From positions 186,001-250,000 of the forward strand of contig JACKCC010000007.1 in the NCBI GenBank assembly GCA_020634245.1: DNA of 64,000 nt, given 5' to 3'. Both the position numbers and the translations under genes were made by a program. Of this stretch, positions 17,116-26,100 are shown in pieces (the stretch's first letter is position 1; every line of letters starts with the position of its first letter). The notes below the pieces were generated by a model that worked only from the letters and a program-made list of their open reading frames with translations, did no database searches and had not been told where the DNA came from. This stretch comes from Ardenticatenaceae bacterium (lineage in GTDB: Bacteria > Chloroflexota > Anaerolineae > Promineifilales > Promineifilaceae).

Positions 17116-17879
17116 GTGGTCAGGTGGTAAGTGATAGGTTGTATTCATAGATGTATCGCTTGGTAATCAAATGGTGAAACTTATCCGTTTGGGAAAACGA
17201 CAAGGTTTTACGAACATAGCGGCTGATTCGCTGACGTGATGTGTTATTCCACCGCTCCACATGTGCTGTTTCGCCGCTTTCTTTACCGACTGAGCAATGT
17301 TTACCAGAATCAATGACCTGCCGTTACGTGTGCCAGAAATCGCTGAAGGTTTGGCAATGACGGTACTCATGCGGGATACTTTCCCACAACTTGCGGCAGG
17401 TCGTGGCGCTGCGGTCTCCGATGACAAAAGCCGCGACTTGTCGAGTTCGGCGGCATAAAGCAATCCAAAGCCAGCGCTTTTGTTCTCGTTGACCAACGAA
17501 TGACCTGAGTTCGTCCAGTTCAAGAACATCATCTGGTTGGGCTGGCCTTACAGATGTGCGAAAAGCAGGCAATTGGCTTATCAGTTCAATGAGCCAAACG
17601 GCTAACGTGTGGCAATGGACACCTAAGCTCCGCTGCAATCCACCCATACTGGCTCGTTCCTTGTAAACGTTCAATGCTGTTTCTTTTTTAGAAGATACAG
17701 GGTGTTTCGGTTGTAGGACACGCCGAGCACCGCAATCGTTGCACCAATATTGTTGATTGCCGCAACGATTGGTGCCATTCTTGACAATATTGGTACTATC
17801 ACAAACTCGACAACGGTAGGTAATTGTTTCCTGAATCAGGTTATCAAGTTTACTCATCCCTTACTTTTCAACCATTACC
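17116..17879 (-). mobile_element. IS1-family element (approximate ends)
   Basis: The element carries an IS1-type transposase on the minus strand. Short imperfect inverted ends are visible: gtggtcaggtggtaag at the left (17116) and its weak counterpart at the right (ctcatcccttacttttcaacc, ending about 17875-17879). No target duplication could be found, so the exact ends are uncertain. The right end overlaps the last codons of the methyltransferase gene. Confidence 0.65.
17120..17857 (-). pseudogene. IS1-family transposase interrupted by one in-frame TAA
   Basis: The open frame from ATG 17857 has a zinc-ribbon start (YRCRVCDSTNIVKNG, then YWCNDCGARR), a helix-turn-helix, and the DDE part beginning at DDVLELDELRSFVGQ. 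It meets a TAA at 17324-17326, after TFSDFWHT. Reading through that codon in the same frame continues with RQVIDSGKHCSVGKESGETAHVERW, the usual IS1-family C-terminal block with the catalytic Glu region, up to TGA at 17120-17122. One changed base (TAT or TAC to TAA) explains the break; the full length would be about 245 residues. It is therefore a very young pseudogene, or possibly a sequencing error or readthrough case. Confidence 0.85.
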
Positions 17880-18580
17880 GCTAGCCCAACCAAATGCAGA
17901 CGGCGCTGGGGCGGCAGTTTGGTTTCGAACCAGCTCATGAAGCGGAAGAGTGCTGGGGTGAAGGCCAGGTAGGTGGGGTCGGGGATGGTGTGCAGGTTAA
18001 CCAATTTGAGTCCGGCTGATTGGCAGAGGGTGTGGAGCACGGCCGTATCATTAGCCCGGTAATATGTGGGAAAGGTATCGGCTGGAATACGGCCGTAAAA
18101 CCGTTCCACAATCCGCCCTTGCAGCCGGGCAAACTGGCCCAACCCGCGATTGAGCAGGGCCAGCGGATGCCGTCCGTTGGGCGTGATAAAGACGAATACT
18201 CCGCCCGGTTTCAGCACCCGGCCGATTTCATTGAAGGTGAGAAACGGCCGTGCCAAATGCTCCAGCAGCCAACTGGCAAACACCACATCAAACGCCGCCG
18301 CCGCAAAAGGAATGTTGTCGCTGAATGCCGCCGCCCGCGGCATTTCCAGCCGGTGTTCACGCAAGGAGAGCCAGTCAGGGTCAATGCCCATCATTTGTGG
18401 CTGGGGATGGTCAAGCTGCTCTACCAATCCACCGCGCCCGCAGCCAATGTCCAGCAACCGCCCTGTCGGTGGCAGATGTGCCCGTACCAGGTCGGCGTAC
18501 ACCTCGGTTGCCGGACGCCAGTCAGGATGGGTTTGCCGAAATTTTTCGCGCAGTTCATTTTGCCGGTCTAAAGAAAGCAT
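17861..18580 (-). CDS. Class I SAM-dependent methyltransferase
   Basis: The 239-residue product has the SAM-binding motif I LLDIGCGRGG near residue 42, acidic motif II GIDPDW near 65, and the later motifs FDVVFASWLLEHLARP and EIGRVLKPGGVFVFITPN. These place it in the Methyltransf_11 group, but the substrate is not predictable. The last codons (VMVEK and stop) lie inside the inverted end of the adjacent IS1-family element, so the native C-terminus may have been replaced on insertion. The start at 18580 fits the family spacing to motif I. It is divergently transcribed from the metalloprotease gene to its right. Confidence 0.8.
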   Translation of the reverse strand: MLSLDRQNELREKFRQTHPDWRPATEVYADLVRAHLPPTGRLLDIGCGRGGLVEQLDHPQPQMMGIDPDWLSLREHRLEMPRAAAFSDNIPFAAAAFDVVFASWLLEHLARPFLTFNEIGRVLKPGGVFVFITPNGRHPLALLNRGLGQFARLQGRIVERFYGRIPADTFPTYYRANDTAVLHTLCQSAGLKLVNLHTIPDPTYLAFTPALFRFMSWFETKLPPQRRLHLVGLAVMVEK

Positions 18581-18769
18581 TAAAACTCAGCCGAATTATT
18601 GTTGTGATTGCACCGTTTTAGCGGTAATCGTGCTATGCTCATAACGAGCCGCGCCTAATTTAAGCGGATTCTTTCTGATTGCACAATGTTTAGCGGTAGG
18701 GACAGTGCCTTGTGCCTGCCCATGAGGACGACCACAAGGGACGCCCCTTTGAGCGTGATAGAGGTTACG

Positions 18770-20827
18770 ATGCTAAAACGACCATTCTGGATGTTTTTTA
18801 TCCTGCTTTTGACGGCTTGCACCTGGCAGGAGCCGTTACGGATTCCAGTTACGCCTACGACTGTGCCACCGACAACTGCGCCGCCAACAGAGACAATTGA
18901 GCGCAAACCAACGGAAACGGCCGTTCCCCCCACTAACGAACCAACCAACCAACCAACGAACCAACCAACCTGGCCAGCCGCGATGGCCCCGCTGAAACCG
19001 TTTGCGGATACGGCCGTTACCCATGCCCAACAAGCCACCTTCGACGAACTCAACCAATCCATGCCGCCGGAGCGGGACGACATTGCCCTGGCTGAAGCCT
19101 ACCGTGGTGCCGTCGAACCGCCGCCAGCGGCAACACCGGTTGCTGAGCCACTCACCGTCGGTACACACCAGACCTTCAATATCAACAACCTCGTTGACAA
19201 CACCATCGTCGAAATTGATGCCGTCCTGGCTGCTGTCAGCGATCATGGCTACTTTTGGTTCGATACCGGCCCTGAATCTGTCGATCCTGATCCAGCTTTA
19301 TTGGCCGAAGTCGAGTCCGCATTCGACACCATTTACGAAACCGACACCTTCTACTTTGGCCCGGAAAGCAATCCCGGTATCGATGGCGATCCGCACGTCT
19401 ACGTCGTCCACGCCTCCCCTTTGGCCCTGTGCGGCAGCGTCAACTGCGGCTTCGCCGGCTACTTTACAGCCGATAACGTCTTGCCTCAAACAGCCAACCC
19501 CGACTCGAACCAACACGAAATGTTCATCATGAACAGCCAGCAGTTCGGCACCGGTTTCTATCTCAATGTCCTGGGGCACGAATTCCGCCATATGATTGAA
19601 GACAACCACGACCGGGGCGACGCCGACTGGCACGCCGAAGGGTCGGCAACACTGGCCGAGGAATTATTGGGTTACCCTGACAGCGGCCAGCAGCGCGGCA
19701 ACGCCTTTTTGAGTAATCCTGATCAACAGTTGAACAGTTGGGTAGACAGCGCCGTAGCCAGCACATTGCCCTACTACGGTATGGGTTACGTCCTCAACCG
19801 CTACATTTTCGACCGGCTGGGGTCGGATTTGTACCGCCAGTTTGCCACCAGCCCTGCTTACGGCTTGCGGGCTGTTGATGCGGTCGCAGCCGCCAATGGG
19901 CTGGATTTGACCGGGCAGCAGCTTTGGCTGGATTGGCTGGTGGCGCTGGCCATCCACAACGATCCCAATGCGCCGGAAAAATATCAATTCAAGGGGACGC
20001 CGCTGGATACAGTCGCGATGACATCGGTCAAGCGCTCGCAGGATTTTGATACAACGGTAGGCCAATACGCTGTCGATTATTATGAACTGCCCGATGGCCC
20101 AATGACGATCAATTTCCAGGGGGAGCAGTTGGTTCCGCTGCTGAATACGGTTCCCTACTCTGGCGAGGCGATGTGGTATGCCCAGCGGGCCAATTACAGC
20201 GACGCCCGCCTGACGCGCACCGTCGATTTGACCAGCGTGGACTCGGCTACATTGCAATATGCCGTTTATGCTGATATTGAACAGGGGTATGATTTTGGGT
20301 ATGTATCGGTTTCGGTGGATAACGGCCGTACCTGGCAAGGTCTCACCGCCAAAGGTATGCAAGGGCTGGCCGAGGAAGATAACCCCTCCGGCAGCGCCTA
20401 CACCGACCGCTTTTACACCGGCCGTACACAGGCCTGGGTCGAAGAAAGCATCGACTTGACACCCTACGCCGGGCAGGTCATCCAACTGCGCTTTGAGTAC
20501 ATCACCGACCTGATTTTGACCTTCGGCGGGCTGGCCATTGATAACATTGCCATCCCCGAAATTGGCTTTTATGACGATGCCGAGACACTGGCCGATGGCT
20601 GGACGGCTGAAGGCTTTACGCGGGCCACCGGTTACATCCCGCAGTCCTGGCATTTGCAGTTGGTGACGTTTGAAAATGACGTGCCGGTCGTGGAAACACT
20701 TTCATTGAATGAGGATCAGACCCTTTCGTTGACGCTTGATGAATCCCGACGGCCGATCCTCATCGCCGCCGCCTCCGCCCCCTTCACCCTGGAACCGGCC
20801 CACTACCGCCTGAGCATCCAAAACTAA
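18770..20827 (+). CDS. Secreted zinc metalloprotease lipoprotein (immune inhibitor A-like)
   Basis: The ATG at 18770 gives a lipoprotein signal ending LLTAC (Cys17), so the upstream in-frame extension is rejected; the product has 685 residues. A low-complexity linker (PTNEPTNQPTNQPTW) is encoded by a CCAACC microsatellite. The zinc site is HEFRH at residues 270-274, followed about 20 residues later by HAEGSATLAEEL with the third ligand Glu, as in gluzincins. The region from about residue 430 to 610, including YAVYADIEQGYDFGYVSVSVDNGRTW and GLAIDNIAI, resembles the MAM-like domain after immune inhibitor A (M6-type) peptidases. The protein should degrade external proteins from the cell surface. 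A hairpin follows the stop. Confidence 0.8.
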   Translation: MLKRPFWMFFILLLTACTWQEPLRIPVTPTTVPPTTAPPTETIERKPTETAVPPTNEPTNQPTNQPTWPAAMAPLKPFADTAVTHAQQATFDELNQSMPPERDDIALAEAYRGAVEPPPAATPVAEPLTVGTHQTFNINNLVDNTIVEIDAVLAAVSDHGYFWFDTGPESVDPDPALLAEVESAFDTIYETDTFYFGPESNPGIDGDPHVYVVHASPLALCGSVNCGFAGYFTADNVLPQTANPDSNQHEMFIMNSQQFGTGFYLNVLGHEFRHMIEDNHDRGDADWHAEGSATLAEELLGYPDSGQQRGNAFLSNPDQQLNSWVDSAVASTLPYYGMGYVLNRYIFDRLGSDLYRQFATSPAYGLRAVDAVAAANGLDLTGQQLWLDWLVALAIHNDPNAPEKYQFKGTPLDTVAMTSVKRSQDFDTTVGQYAVDYYELPDGPMTINFQGEQLVPLLNTVPYSGEAMWYAQRANYSDARLTRTVDLTSVDSATLQYAVYADIEQGYDFGYVSVSVDNGRTWQGLTAKGMQGLAEEDNPSGSAYTDRFYTGRTQAWVEESIDLTPYAGQVIQLRFEYITDLILTFGGLAIDNIAIPEIGFYDDAETLADGWTAEGFTRATGYIPQSWHLQLVTFENDVPVVETLSLNEDQTLSLTLDESRRPILIAAASAPFTLEPAHYRLSIQN

Positions 20828-20847
20828 AAAAGTAATCCGCAGATTTT

Positions 20848-20892
20848 ACAGATTACGCAGATTTTAAATATTCTTCAATCTGCGTAATCTGT
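20848..20892. terminator. CAGATT-type hairpin between convergent genes
   Basis: The 16-nt arms acagattacgcagatt (20848-20863) and aatctgcgtaatctgt (20877-20892) are perfectly inverted around a 13-nt AT-rich loop. The position between two converging genes fits a bidirectional terminator. The same words appear in the spacer repeats near 34291 and 41941. Confidence 0.7.
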
Positions 20893-20909
20893 GGATAAAT
20901 CCTCTTCAA

Positions 20910-22433
20910 TCACTGGGTCCAGACGGGCATGCCATCGGCCGTGCGTAGTTCAAGGGTGACGCCGGTGGTTTTGTTGGTCAGCCAGTTGATTTCCATATGA
21001 TCCGTTGATTCGAAGCCTTCCAACTCGATTTTATCGCCGGGCGAGAGAGCAATGGCGTTGGCCTCCCAAAAGAAGGGCGGCCCCAGCATGGCATCAACCA
21101 GCGCGCCGTCGGCATCGCTGCGGAAGGTAAGCATGTTGCCTTCGTTGCTAACCACTTCGCCGCTGAAGCTGAGGGCGGGGCCTTGTTGGGTTTGGTCAAC
21201 GGTGGTGTTGGGAACGGCCGTTGCTGAACTCTGACCACCACCCCGCTGGAAATCAGGATTGGCCCCGCCGCGATACCCTTGCCCCTGATTGCCCTGCGGC
21301 GAGACCTGATTATTGGCGTCCGGCGTAGCCTGCGCCCAGGGCGGGCCGCCGCCTTGCGCCGTACCGCGCGGATTGGCCACATTGGGAGCCGTTGGTTCCC
21401 ATGCCCGCAGATAATCCACCAGTGCTTCAATTTCCACCATCGTCAGCCGGTCACCAAAGGCGGGCATTGTAGAATTGGGCCGCCGGCCGCCGTTGATGAT
21501 CGTGCTGGTTAACTGCTCATCGGTGTTGCGGGTCAGAATTTGCTGGCTGTTGAGGACCGGCCCAGTGCCGCCGCTGCCGTTTTCACCATGACAGGTGGCG
21601 CAGATCGTGCTGTACAACCGTTCGCCCAGCGCCAGGACTTCTTCCGGATTGTTCAAATCAATCTGGATTGGTTCCGGCGGCGTTAAGACCATGCCTGCCC
21701 CTTCGATAACGTCCCAGTTTTGCAGGAAAGCGACAATTGATTCGATTTCGGATAGTTCCAGAGCGTTGGACCAGCCGGCCATCATCGTCGCCGGGACACC
21801 TTCGTTGATGATGCGGGTCAGTTCAGCCTCATCGGTGGCCCGGATTTCGGGCGTGTTCAGCGGCAGGCCGATGTCGCTGCCTTCGCCGTTAACGCCGTGG
21901 CAGACGGTGCAGTTGTTGGCAAAGAGCGCCATCCCTTCAGCCCAGACATTGCCTTCCGGCCCCAGGGCACTGACTTCTTCCAGGAACGCTTCATCCACTT
22001 CGGGGACGGGCAGTGTGGGCGGGATGAGGCCCTGTTCGGCGGCCATTTCGCCTACCTGCGACCAATCGCCGTAGCGGATGAGGGCGACCAGTTCGTTGAT
22101 CTGGTATTCGTTGAGGCTGCCGCCCTCGTCTTGGAGCCAGGCAGCCATAACGGTGTCGTAACGGCCGCGGGCGATGGTTTTATAGATGGTGTCGAAATCG
22201 GCCGTGCGCAATCCGTCGTTATCCAGGGCGGGCATAGAGCCGATACCCTCACCGGCTGCACCGTGACAGAGAGCGCAGTTTTCGACGTAAATCACGGCCG
22301 CATCGGAGACAAATTCCTGGCGCAAATCGGCCTGGGCCTGTTCCATACGGGTCGGCTCCATCACAGCGTACACCGGCACGCCGATAACGAGGATGATTAG
22401 AGCGATGGTGGTGATGAGGTTGTATTTGTTCAT
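20910..22433 (-). CDS. Triheme cytochrome c of a bc-type complex
   Basis: The ATG at 22433 is preferred to the longer frame because it follows AAGGAAC and opens directly into a membrane anchor (residues 5-24); the product has 507 residues. Three c-type heme sites are present: CALCH (53-57), CTVCH (175-179) and CATCH (278-282). Candidate axial methionines lie in TVMAAW, ATMMAGW and STMPAFG. A Gly/Gln/Asn-rich linker then leads to a C-terminal beta-rich domain of about 90 residues (ALSFSGEVVSNEGNMLTF onward) of unknown role. The gene ends the leftward cluster with Rieske, DUF4405 and cytochrome b genes, so it should take electrons from the Rieske centre on the outer face of the membrane. Confidence 0.88.
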   Translation of the reverse strand: MNKYNLITTIALIILVIGVPVYAVMEPTRMEQAQADLRQEFVSDAAVIYVENCALCHGAAGEGIGSMPALDNDGLRTADFDTIYKTIARGRYDTVMAAWLQDEGGSLNEYQINELVALIRYGDWSQVGEMAAEQGLIPPTLPVPEVDEAFLEEVSALGPEGNVWAEGMALFANNCTVCHGVNGEGSDIGLPLNTPEIRATDEAELTRIINEGVPATMMAGWSNALELSEIESIVAFLQNWDVIEGAGMVLTPPEPIQIDLNNPEEVLALGERLYSTICATCHGENGSGGTGPVLNSQQILTRNTDEQLTSTIINGGRRPNSTMPAFGDRLTMVEIEALVDYLRAWEPTAPNVANPRGTAQGGGPPWAQATPDANNQVSPQGNQGQGYRGGANPDFQRGGGQSSATAVPNTTVDQTQQGPALSFSGEVVSNEGNMLTFRSDADGALVDAMLGPPFFWEANAIALSPGDKIELEGFESTDHMEINWLTNKTTGVTLELRTADGMPVWTQ

Positions 22434-22463
22434 GGTGTGTTCCTTTTGCAAGGGAGCGGAGGG

Positions 22464-22526
22464 GCAGGGGAGCAAGGGAGAATTTCACCCTTTCACCCAT
22501 GCACCCCATTACCCCTGCTCCCCTGC
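22464..22526. repeat. GCAGGGGAGCA inverted spacer repeat
   Basis: The 11-nt arms gcaggggagca (22464-22474) and tgctcccctgc (22516-22526) enclose tttcacccat-like words. The right arm lies inside the Rieske gene and encodes its last residues (AGEQG and stop). Similar words occur at 42088-42180 and 61487-61526. Confidence 0.6.
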
Positions 22527-23021
22527 GGCGTAGGCTAGTTGATCCGGCGCAAAGGCGTCGCGGTTTTGGATTTGGGATGTGTCGACGATGACCTGCCCAT
22601 CGGCGATCTGGATGGGAAAGGTGTCCAGGGCGCGGGGGGCGGGCGGGTTTTCCACATCGCCGTTGCTGTCGAAGCTGGAGGCGTGGCAGGGGCAGAAGAA
22701 TCGGTTCTGGTCTGCTTCCCAGTTGACGGAGCAGCCCAGGTGGGTGCAGCGGCGATAAACGGCCAGGAAGCCACCATCATGGGCGCGAATGAGGAAGAAA
22801 CGGCCGTCCGGGAATTCTGTCACCGAGCCAATGGCAAAGCTGTCTACCAAGCCGGCAGTCACTGTGCCGCCAAACTCGCCTTCCAGGCTGCGCGGCTGCA
22901 TGAACATCAGGCTGACGCCGCTAATTTCGAGCAGGGATAATGTCGTCAAGGCGCTGATACCCATTTTCAAGAAGTTGCGCCGGGTCAAGTTTTCGTTTTT
23001 ATCAGTGGTTTTACTACGCAT
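22509..23021 (-). CDS. qcrA: Rieske iron-sulfur protein
   Basis: The 170-residue protein has a twin-arginine-type N-terminus (TRRNFLKMG) and one membrane anchor, then a Rieske fold with the two cluster motifs CTHLGC and CPCHASSF near residues 90-115. These bind a 2Fe-2S cluster through two Cys and two His. The position between cytochrome b and cytochrome c genes identifies it as the high-potential arm of a quinol-oxidising complex. The final residues AGEQG are encoded by a spacer-repeat arm, so the exact native end may have been altered. The gene lies 51 bp after the DUF4405 gene on the same strand. Confidence 0.92.
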   Translation of the reverse strand: MRSKTTDKNENLTRRNFLKMGISALTTLSLLEISGVSLMFMQPRSLEGEFGGTVTAGLVDSFAIGSVTEFPDGRFFLIRAHDGGFLAVYRRCTHLGCSVNWEADQNRFFCPCHASSFDSNGDVENPPAPRALDTFPIQIADGQVIVDTSQIQNRDAFAPDQLAYAAGEQG

Positions 23022-23072
23022 AATTTCTCTCTCAGGTGACAGTCTCTTGGGAAGTGACCGTCACCTTTTTAT

Positions 23073-23681
23073 TTAAGTTGTTGGTGATAACGCCGGAACC
23101 AGAGATTGGAAGAATTTCCGGGTTACTTTGGTGATCCAGCGGCGATGAATCCAGATGTGCACCAGGGCGACGAGGCCCAGGCTGACGCCAGACCAGGTGT
23201 GGACACTGTTCCACAGGACATGGCCGGACGTATCGACGACATTGAGGCGGCTGCGCGGCCCGCCAGAGGGCAGGAAAAAGAGGATGATGCCGGACACGGC
23301 CGTTGCCCCAAAACTGAGTGCAATCAACGCATCGGTCAGCAGATTGACCTTGGCCCCGGCAGCAAAGCGGCAGCCGGGCTGGCAGACGGCGTTAAATATA
23401 CGTTTGGCCATCATTTTGATCCAATCCCAATGAATGGTGAGGTGGATGGCAACGGCCGTTATCATCAAAAAACCGCCCCAGACGTGCAAATCGTGCCAGG
23501 TGCCGCGACGGAAAAGCAGCGTCACGTCGTACCAGGCATTGCGCCCGCCGGCATAGCCGCCGTTAGGCATTAGTAGAAAATACGCGCCAGACGTCAGCGC
23601 CAGCGCTGCGCCGCTAAAAACAGCGGTGTCAATGAGCCAGTTGTTCCTTGTTTTTGCCGAAATTTTTACTTGCTTAGCCAT
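23073..23681 (-). CDS. DUF4405 / cytochrome b561-like four-helix membrane protein
   Basis: The 202-residue protein shows four hydrophobic helices. Histidines are arranged as heme ligands: HDLHVWGGFLMITAVAIHLTIHW at about residues 63-85, and HVLWNSVHTWSGVSLGLVALVHIWIH at about 152-177. DUF4405 proteins resemble the heme-b subunits of formate dehydrogenases and hydrogenases. Sitting between the cytochrome b and Rieske genes, it probably adds an extra quinone- or heme-binding membrane subunit to the complex. This extra subunit is not part of standard bc1 or b6f complexes. The role is inferred from context and histidines. Confidence 0.75.
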   Translation of the reverse strand: MAKQVKISAKTRNNWLIDTAVFSGAALALTSGAYFLLMPNGGYAGGRNAWYDVTLLFRRGTWHDLHVWGGFLMITAVAIHLTIHWDWIKMMAKRIFNAVCQPGCRFAAGAKVNLLTDALIALSFGATAVSGIILFFLPSGGPRSRLNVVDTSGHVLWNSVHTWSGVSLGLVALVHIWIHRRWITKVTRKFFQSLVPALSPTT

Positions 23682-23723
23682 GATTAAAATCCGTGTTTAT
23701 CCGCGTTAATCCGTGTCCTATTT

Positions 23724-25079
23724 CTAGAAAGGCCAGATGAGGGCCATATTCGCCCCGCGGAAATAGATGCCGATGATGGTCAAAACGATGAGGCTGACGA
23801 CCAAAAAGCTGAACAGGCCGACTGACGCTTCACTGGGGGTGGCTTTGAAGGCGCTCCAAAAGGTGACATACAGCAATGCCAGACCGCCCAGCGAAAGCAG
23901 CAGCGGAATCAGACCGTTGGAGATGAGTGTCGGCCAGGTAGGGAAAAGAGCCGTTAAATCGAGCCACTGTTCGTCGATGATGACCAGGGCTGGAACCAGG
24001 ATGAGAGCGAGAATTGCGCCGACAACGGCCGTTTCCAACCCCACCTTCGAGCGAAAATAAAAGCCAATATTGCCGTCTTCCTTATCCAGATAAGGAATGG
24101 CTACCAGCGCCCCCAGGACGATACCCGGCAGGAGCATCGCCGCCAGTGGATGCATGTGCAGCAGCAGTTCTTGCAAGCCTAGGAAATACCAGGCCGCCTT
24201 GGCCGGGTTAGGTGGATGGGATGGATTGGCCAGTTCTTCCAGCGGCGCAGGCACGAAAATAGCCCAGGCGACGACGACCAGCAGGAGTACGGCCGTTGCC
24301 GCCAGCTCGATTTGTACCAGATGGGGAATGGTCGTCAGCCGCTCGACGCGGGAGCGCTTGCCATCTTCCCCACCGTCTTCTTCTGGTTGGGAAATGCCGC
24401 CGTCTTTGCGCACTTTCCAGAAGTGGTAGGACATGAGCAGGATAAGGATGGCCGGTAGGACGGCGACGTGGATGGCGTAGAAATTACGCAGCGCTCCCTG
24501 CCCGACTTCAGGGCCGGCCAGCAGGAAATTGGAAATAGCGGTGCCGATCACCGGTATGTAACCCAGCAAACTCGTCCCCACCGTAATCGCCCAATAGGCC
24601 AACTGGTCCCAGGGCAGCAGGTAGCCGGTGAAGTTAAAAGCGACGACTAGCAGGAGCAGAACGATACCGATCAGCCAGTTGGTCGCCCGTCCCTTTTTGA
24701 ATCCGCCGGTTAAAAAGACGCGGATCATGTGCAAAAAGACAGTGATGACCAGCAAATTGGCCGACCAATGATGAATGCCGCGAATCAAAGAGCCGAACAG
24801 CACCTGCGTTTCCAGATATTGGATGCTGGTGTAGGCTCGCTCTACGCTGGCGTCATAGCGGAACATGAGCAGGACGCCGGTGATGATGAGCAGCAGGGCC
24901 AAAACAGTAGATATGCCGCCCAGACCCCAGGTGTAGGCAAAACGCAGCGCTGGTTGGGGTACTTTGGTGGGGTGCAGGTGTAAAATCAGGTTATTGGCTA
25001 CAGCCCGCATCCGGCTGCGATCATCGGTGGGCGTGGTGAATAACAGCCGTTCTTTGAGGGAGGGTTTTTCGTCGGACAT
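23724..25079 (-). CDS. qcrB: Cytochrome b subunit of a bc-type complex (fused b6 plus subunit IV)
   Basis: The 451-residue protein covers both the heme-binding half and the subunit IV half of cytochrome b. Heme ligands are visible as IHHWSAN with FLHMIRVF (helix B) and FYAIHVAVLP with SYHFWKVRKDG (helix D). The Qo-site stretch reads NPSHPPNPAKAAWYFLGLQELL, a form with AAWY in place of the mitochondrial PEWY. Further helices reach residue 445. It oxidises quinol and passes electrons to the Rieske protein encoded downstream. It heads the leftward cluster of b, DUF4405, Rieske and triheme cytochrome c genes. Confidence 0.92.
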   Translation of the reverse strand: MSDEKPSLKERLLFTTPTDDRSRMRAVANNLILHLHPTKVPQPALRFAYTWGLGGISTVLALLLIITGVLLMFRYDASVERAYTSIQYLETQVLFGSLIRGIHHWSANLLVITVFLHMIRVFLTGGFKKGRATNWLIGIVLLLLVVAFNFTGYLLPWDQLAYWAITVGTSLLGYIPVIGTAISNFLLAGPEVGQGALRNFYAIHVAVLPAILILLMSYHFWKVRKDGGISQPEEDGGEDGKRSRVERLTTIPHLVQIELAATAVLLLVVVAWAIFVPAPLEELANPSHPPNPAKAAWYFLGLQELLLHMHPLAAMLLPGIVLGALVAIPYLDKEDGNIGFYFRSKVGLETAVVGAILALILVPALVIIDEQWLDLTALFPTWPTLISNGLIPLLLSLGGLALLYVTFWSAFKATPSEASVGLFSFLVVSLIVLTIIGIYFRGANMALIWPF

Positions 25080-25149
25080 GGGGGACTACTCCGTGATACG
25101 TGATGCGTCAAAATTGTCTATGACACATCACACATGACTTCATGACTTA

Positions 25150-26088
25150 TTAGCTGTCGCCGCCACGGCCGTTTCCATTGCTACTGCCACGGCCGTTACC
25201 ACCATTCCCATTCCCGCCGGCGCTGCCATTACCCTGCGACTGGGTGCCGCTGATGATGGCTGCATATGCTTCCAGGGAGAGGTACTGCGGTTGGTAAGTT
25301 TCGCCGGTTTGCCGTTCCAGCGTGCTGACGAAGGCCCGCAAATGGTTTTCCGACCCGGCGCGCAGGCTTTGGTACACCTGGACGATGTCGGCCTGGCCGG
25401 TTTCGGCGATGGCCTTATCCAGGTCGAGGATGTCGATTTCTTCGATGGCCGCCCCGACGCGCAGGGCATCGGCCAGGGATTGGCTGCCGCTGGCGACCAG
25501 TTGATCATACAGCGCCTGCAAATCAGCGTTGACGAAGACACCCGCCGGATTGCTGCCTACCGGGTCGGTCAGGCCGTAGGTGTTAAGCAGGGCCAGGACG
25601 GAATCGGTGTGCGTTTGCTCGCTAGCGGCGATGTTCTGGAAGAGGTTCATTCCCCAGATACTGTAGAGGGCGATGTAGACATCGTGGGCCAGCTTTTCTT
25701 CCTCGCGCATGAACAGCAAGTCGGCGATTTCGCTGTCGCTCAAGCTGCCACCGTTGGCAGCGGAAAGACCATCCACAGCGTTCCTCGCGGTCGTTTCCGG
25801 CTCATTGGCCACGGTTTCGACGACGGCGACAGGTGCATCTACAGCGGCGAGTTGATTGGTTGTTTCCTCGCCCACAGCCGGTTCAACGGCGGCTACTTCA
25901 GGCACGGTTTCCGTTTGGCCGGACGCTGCTGCTGCTGCTTCGGCGGCAATGGCTTCGGTAACGGCCGTTGTTCCTGTTTCCGTGGTTGTTGCCGCCGGGG
26001 TCGTACAGGCTGCCGCGATAAGTAGTAATCCGGCCAATGCCAAGATTAAAAAGAGTCGATTTTTTGTTTGGTTTAATTGAGTTTTCAT
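25150..26088 (-). CDS. DUF2202 ferritin-like lipoprotein
   Basis: The ATG at 26088 follows GGAG and opens a lipoprotein signal with LIAAAC (Cys28); the product has 312 residues. An Ala/Thr/Glu-rich linker leads to a DUF2202 domain at about residues 115-275: LLFMREEEKLAHDVYIALYSIWGMNLFQNIAASEQTHTDSVLALL carries the Glu and His residues expected of a ferritin-like di-metal bundle. The C-terminus is a Gly/Asn/Arg tail (GNGNGGNGRGSSNGNG), partly encoded by two ACGGCCGT copies. It lies 71 bp upstream of the cytochrome b gene on the same strand, so it may belong to the respiratory cluster. The metal and activity are not known. Confidence 0.75.
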   Translation of the reverse strand: MKTQLNQTKNRLFLILALAGLLLIAAACTTPAATTTETGTTAVTEAIAAEAAAAASGQTETVPEVAAVEPAVGEETTNQLAAVDAPVAVVETVANEPETTARNAVDGLSAANGGSLSDSEIADLLFMREEEKLAHDVYIALYSIWGMNLFQNIAASEQTHTDSVLALLNTYGLTDPVGSNPAGVFVNADLQALYDQLVASGSQSLADALRVGAAIEEIDILDLDKAIAETGQADIVQVYQSLRAGSENHLRAFVSTLERQTGETYQPQYLSLEAYAAIISGTQSQGNGSAGGNGNGGNGRGSSNGNGRGGDS

Positions 26089-26100
26089 CTGTATCTCCAA

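Noticed and set aside
17107..17884. Target duplication for the IS1-family copy near 17.1-17.9 kb
   Set aside because: Several possible end positions were compared, and no matching 8-9 bp flanks were found.
19664..20653. Open frame of 329 codons opposite the metalloprotease
   Set aside because: Long, but antisense to a gene with clear catalytic motifs; no motif of its own.
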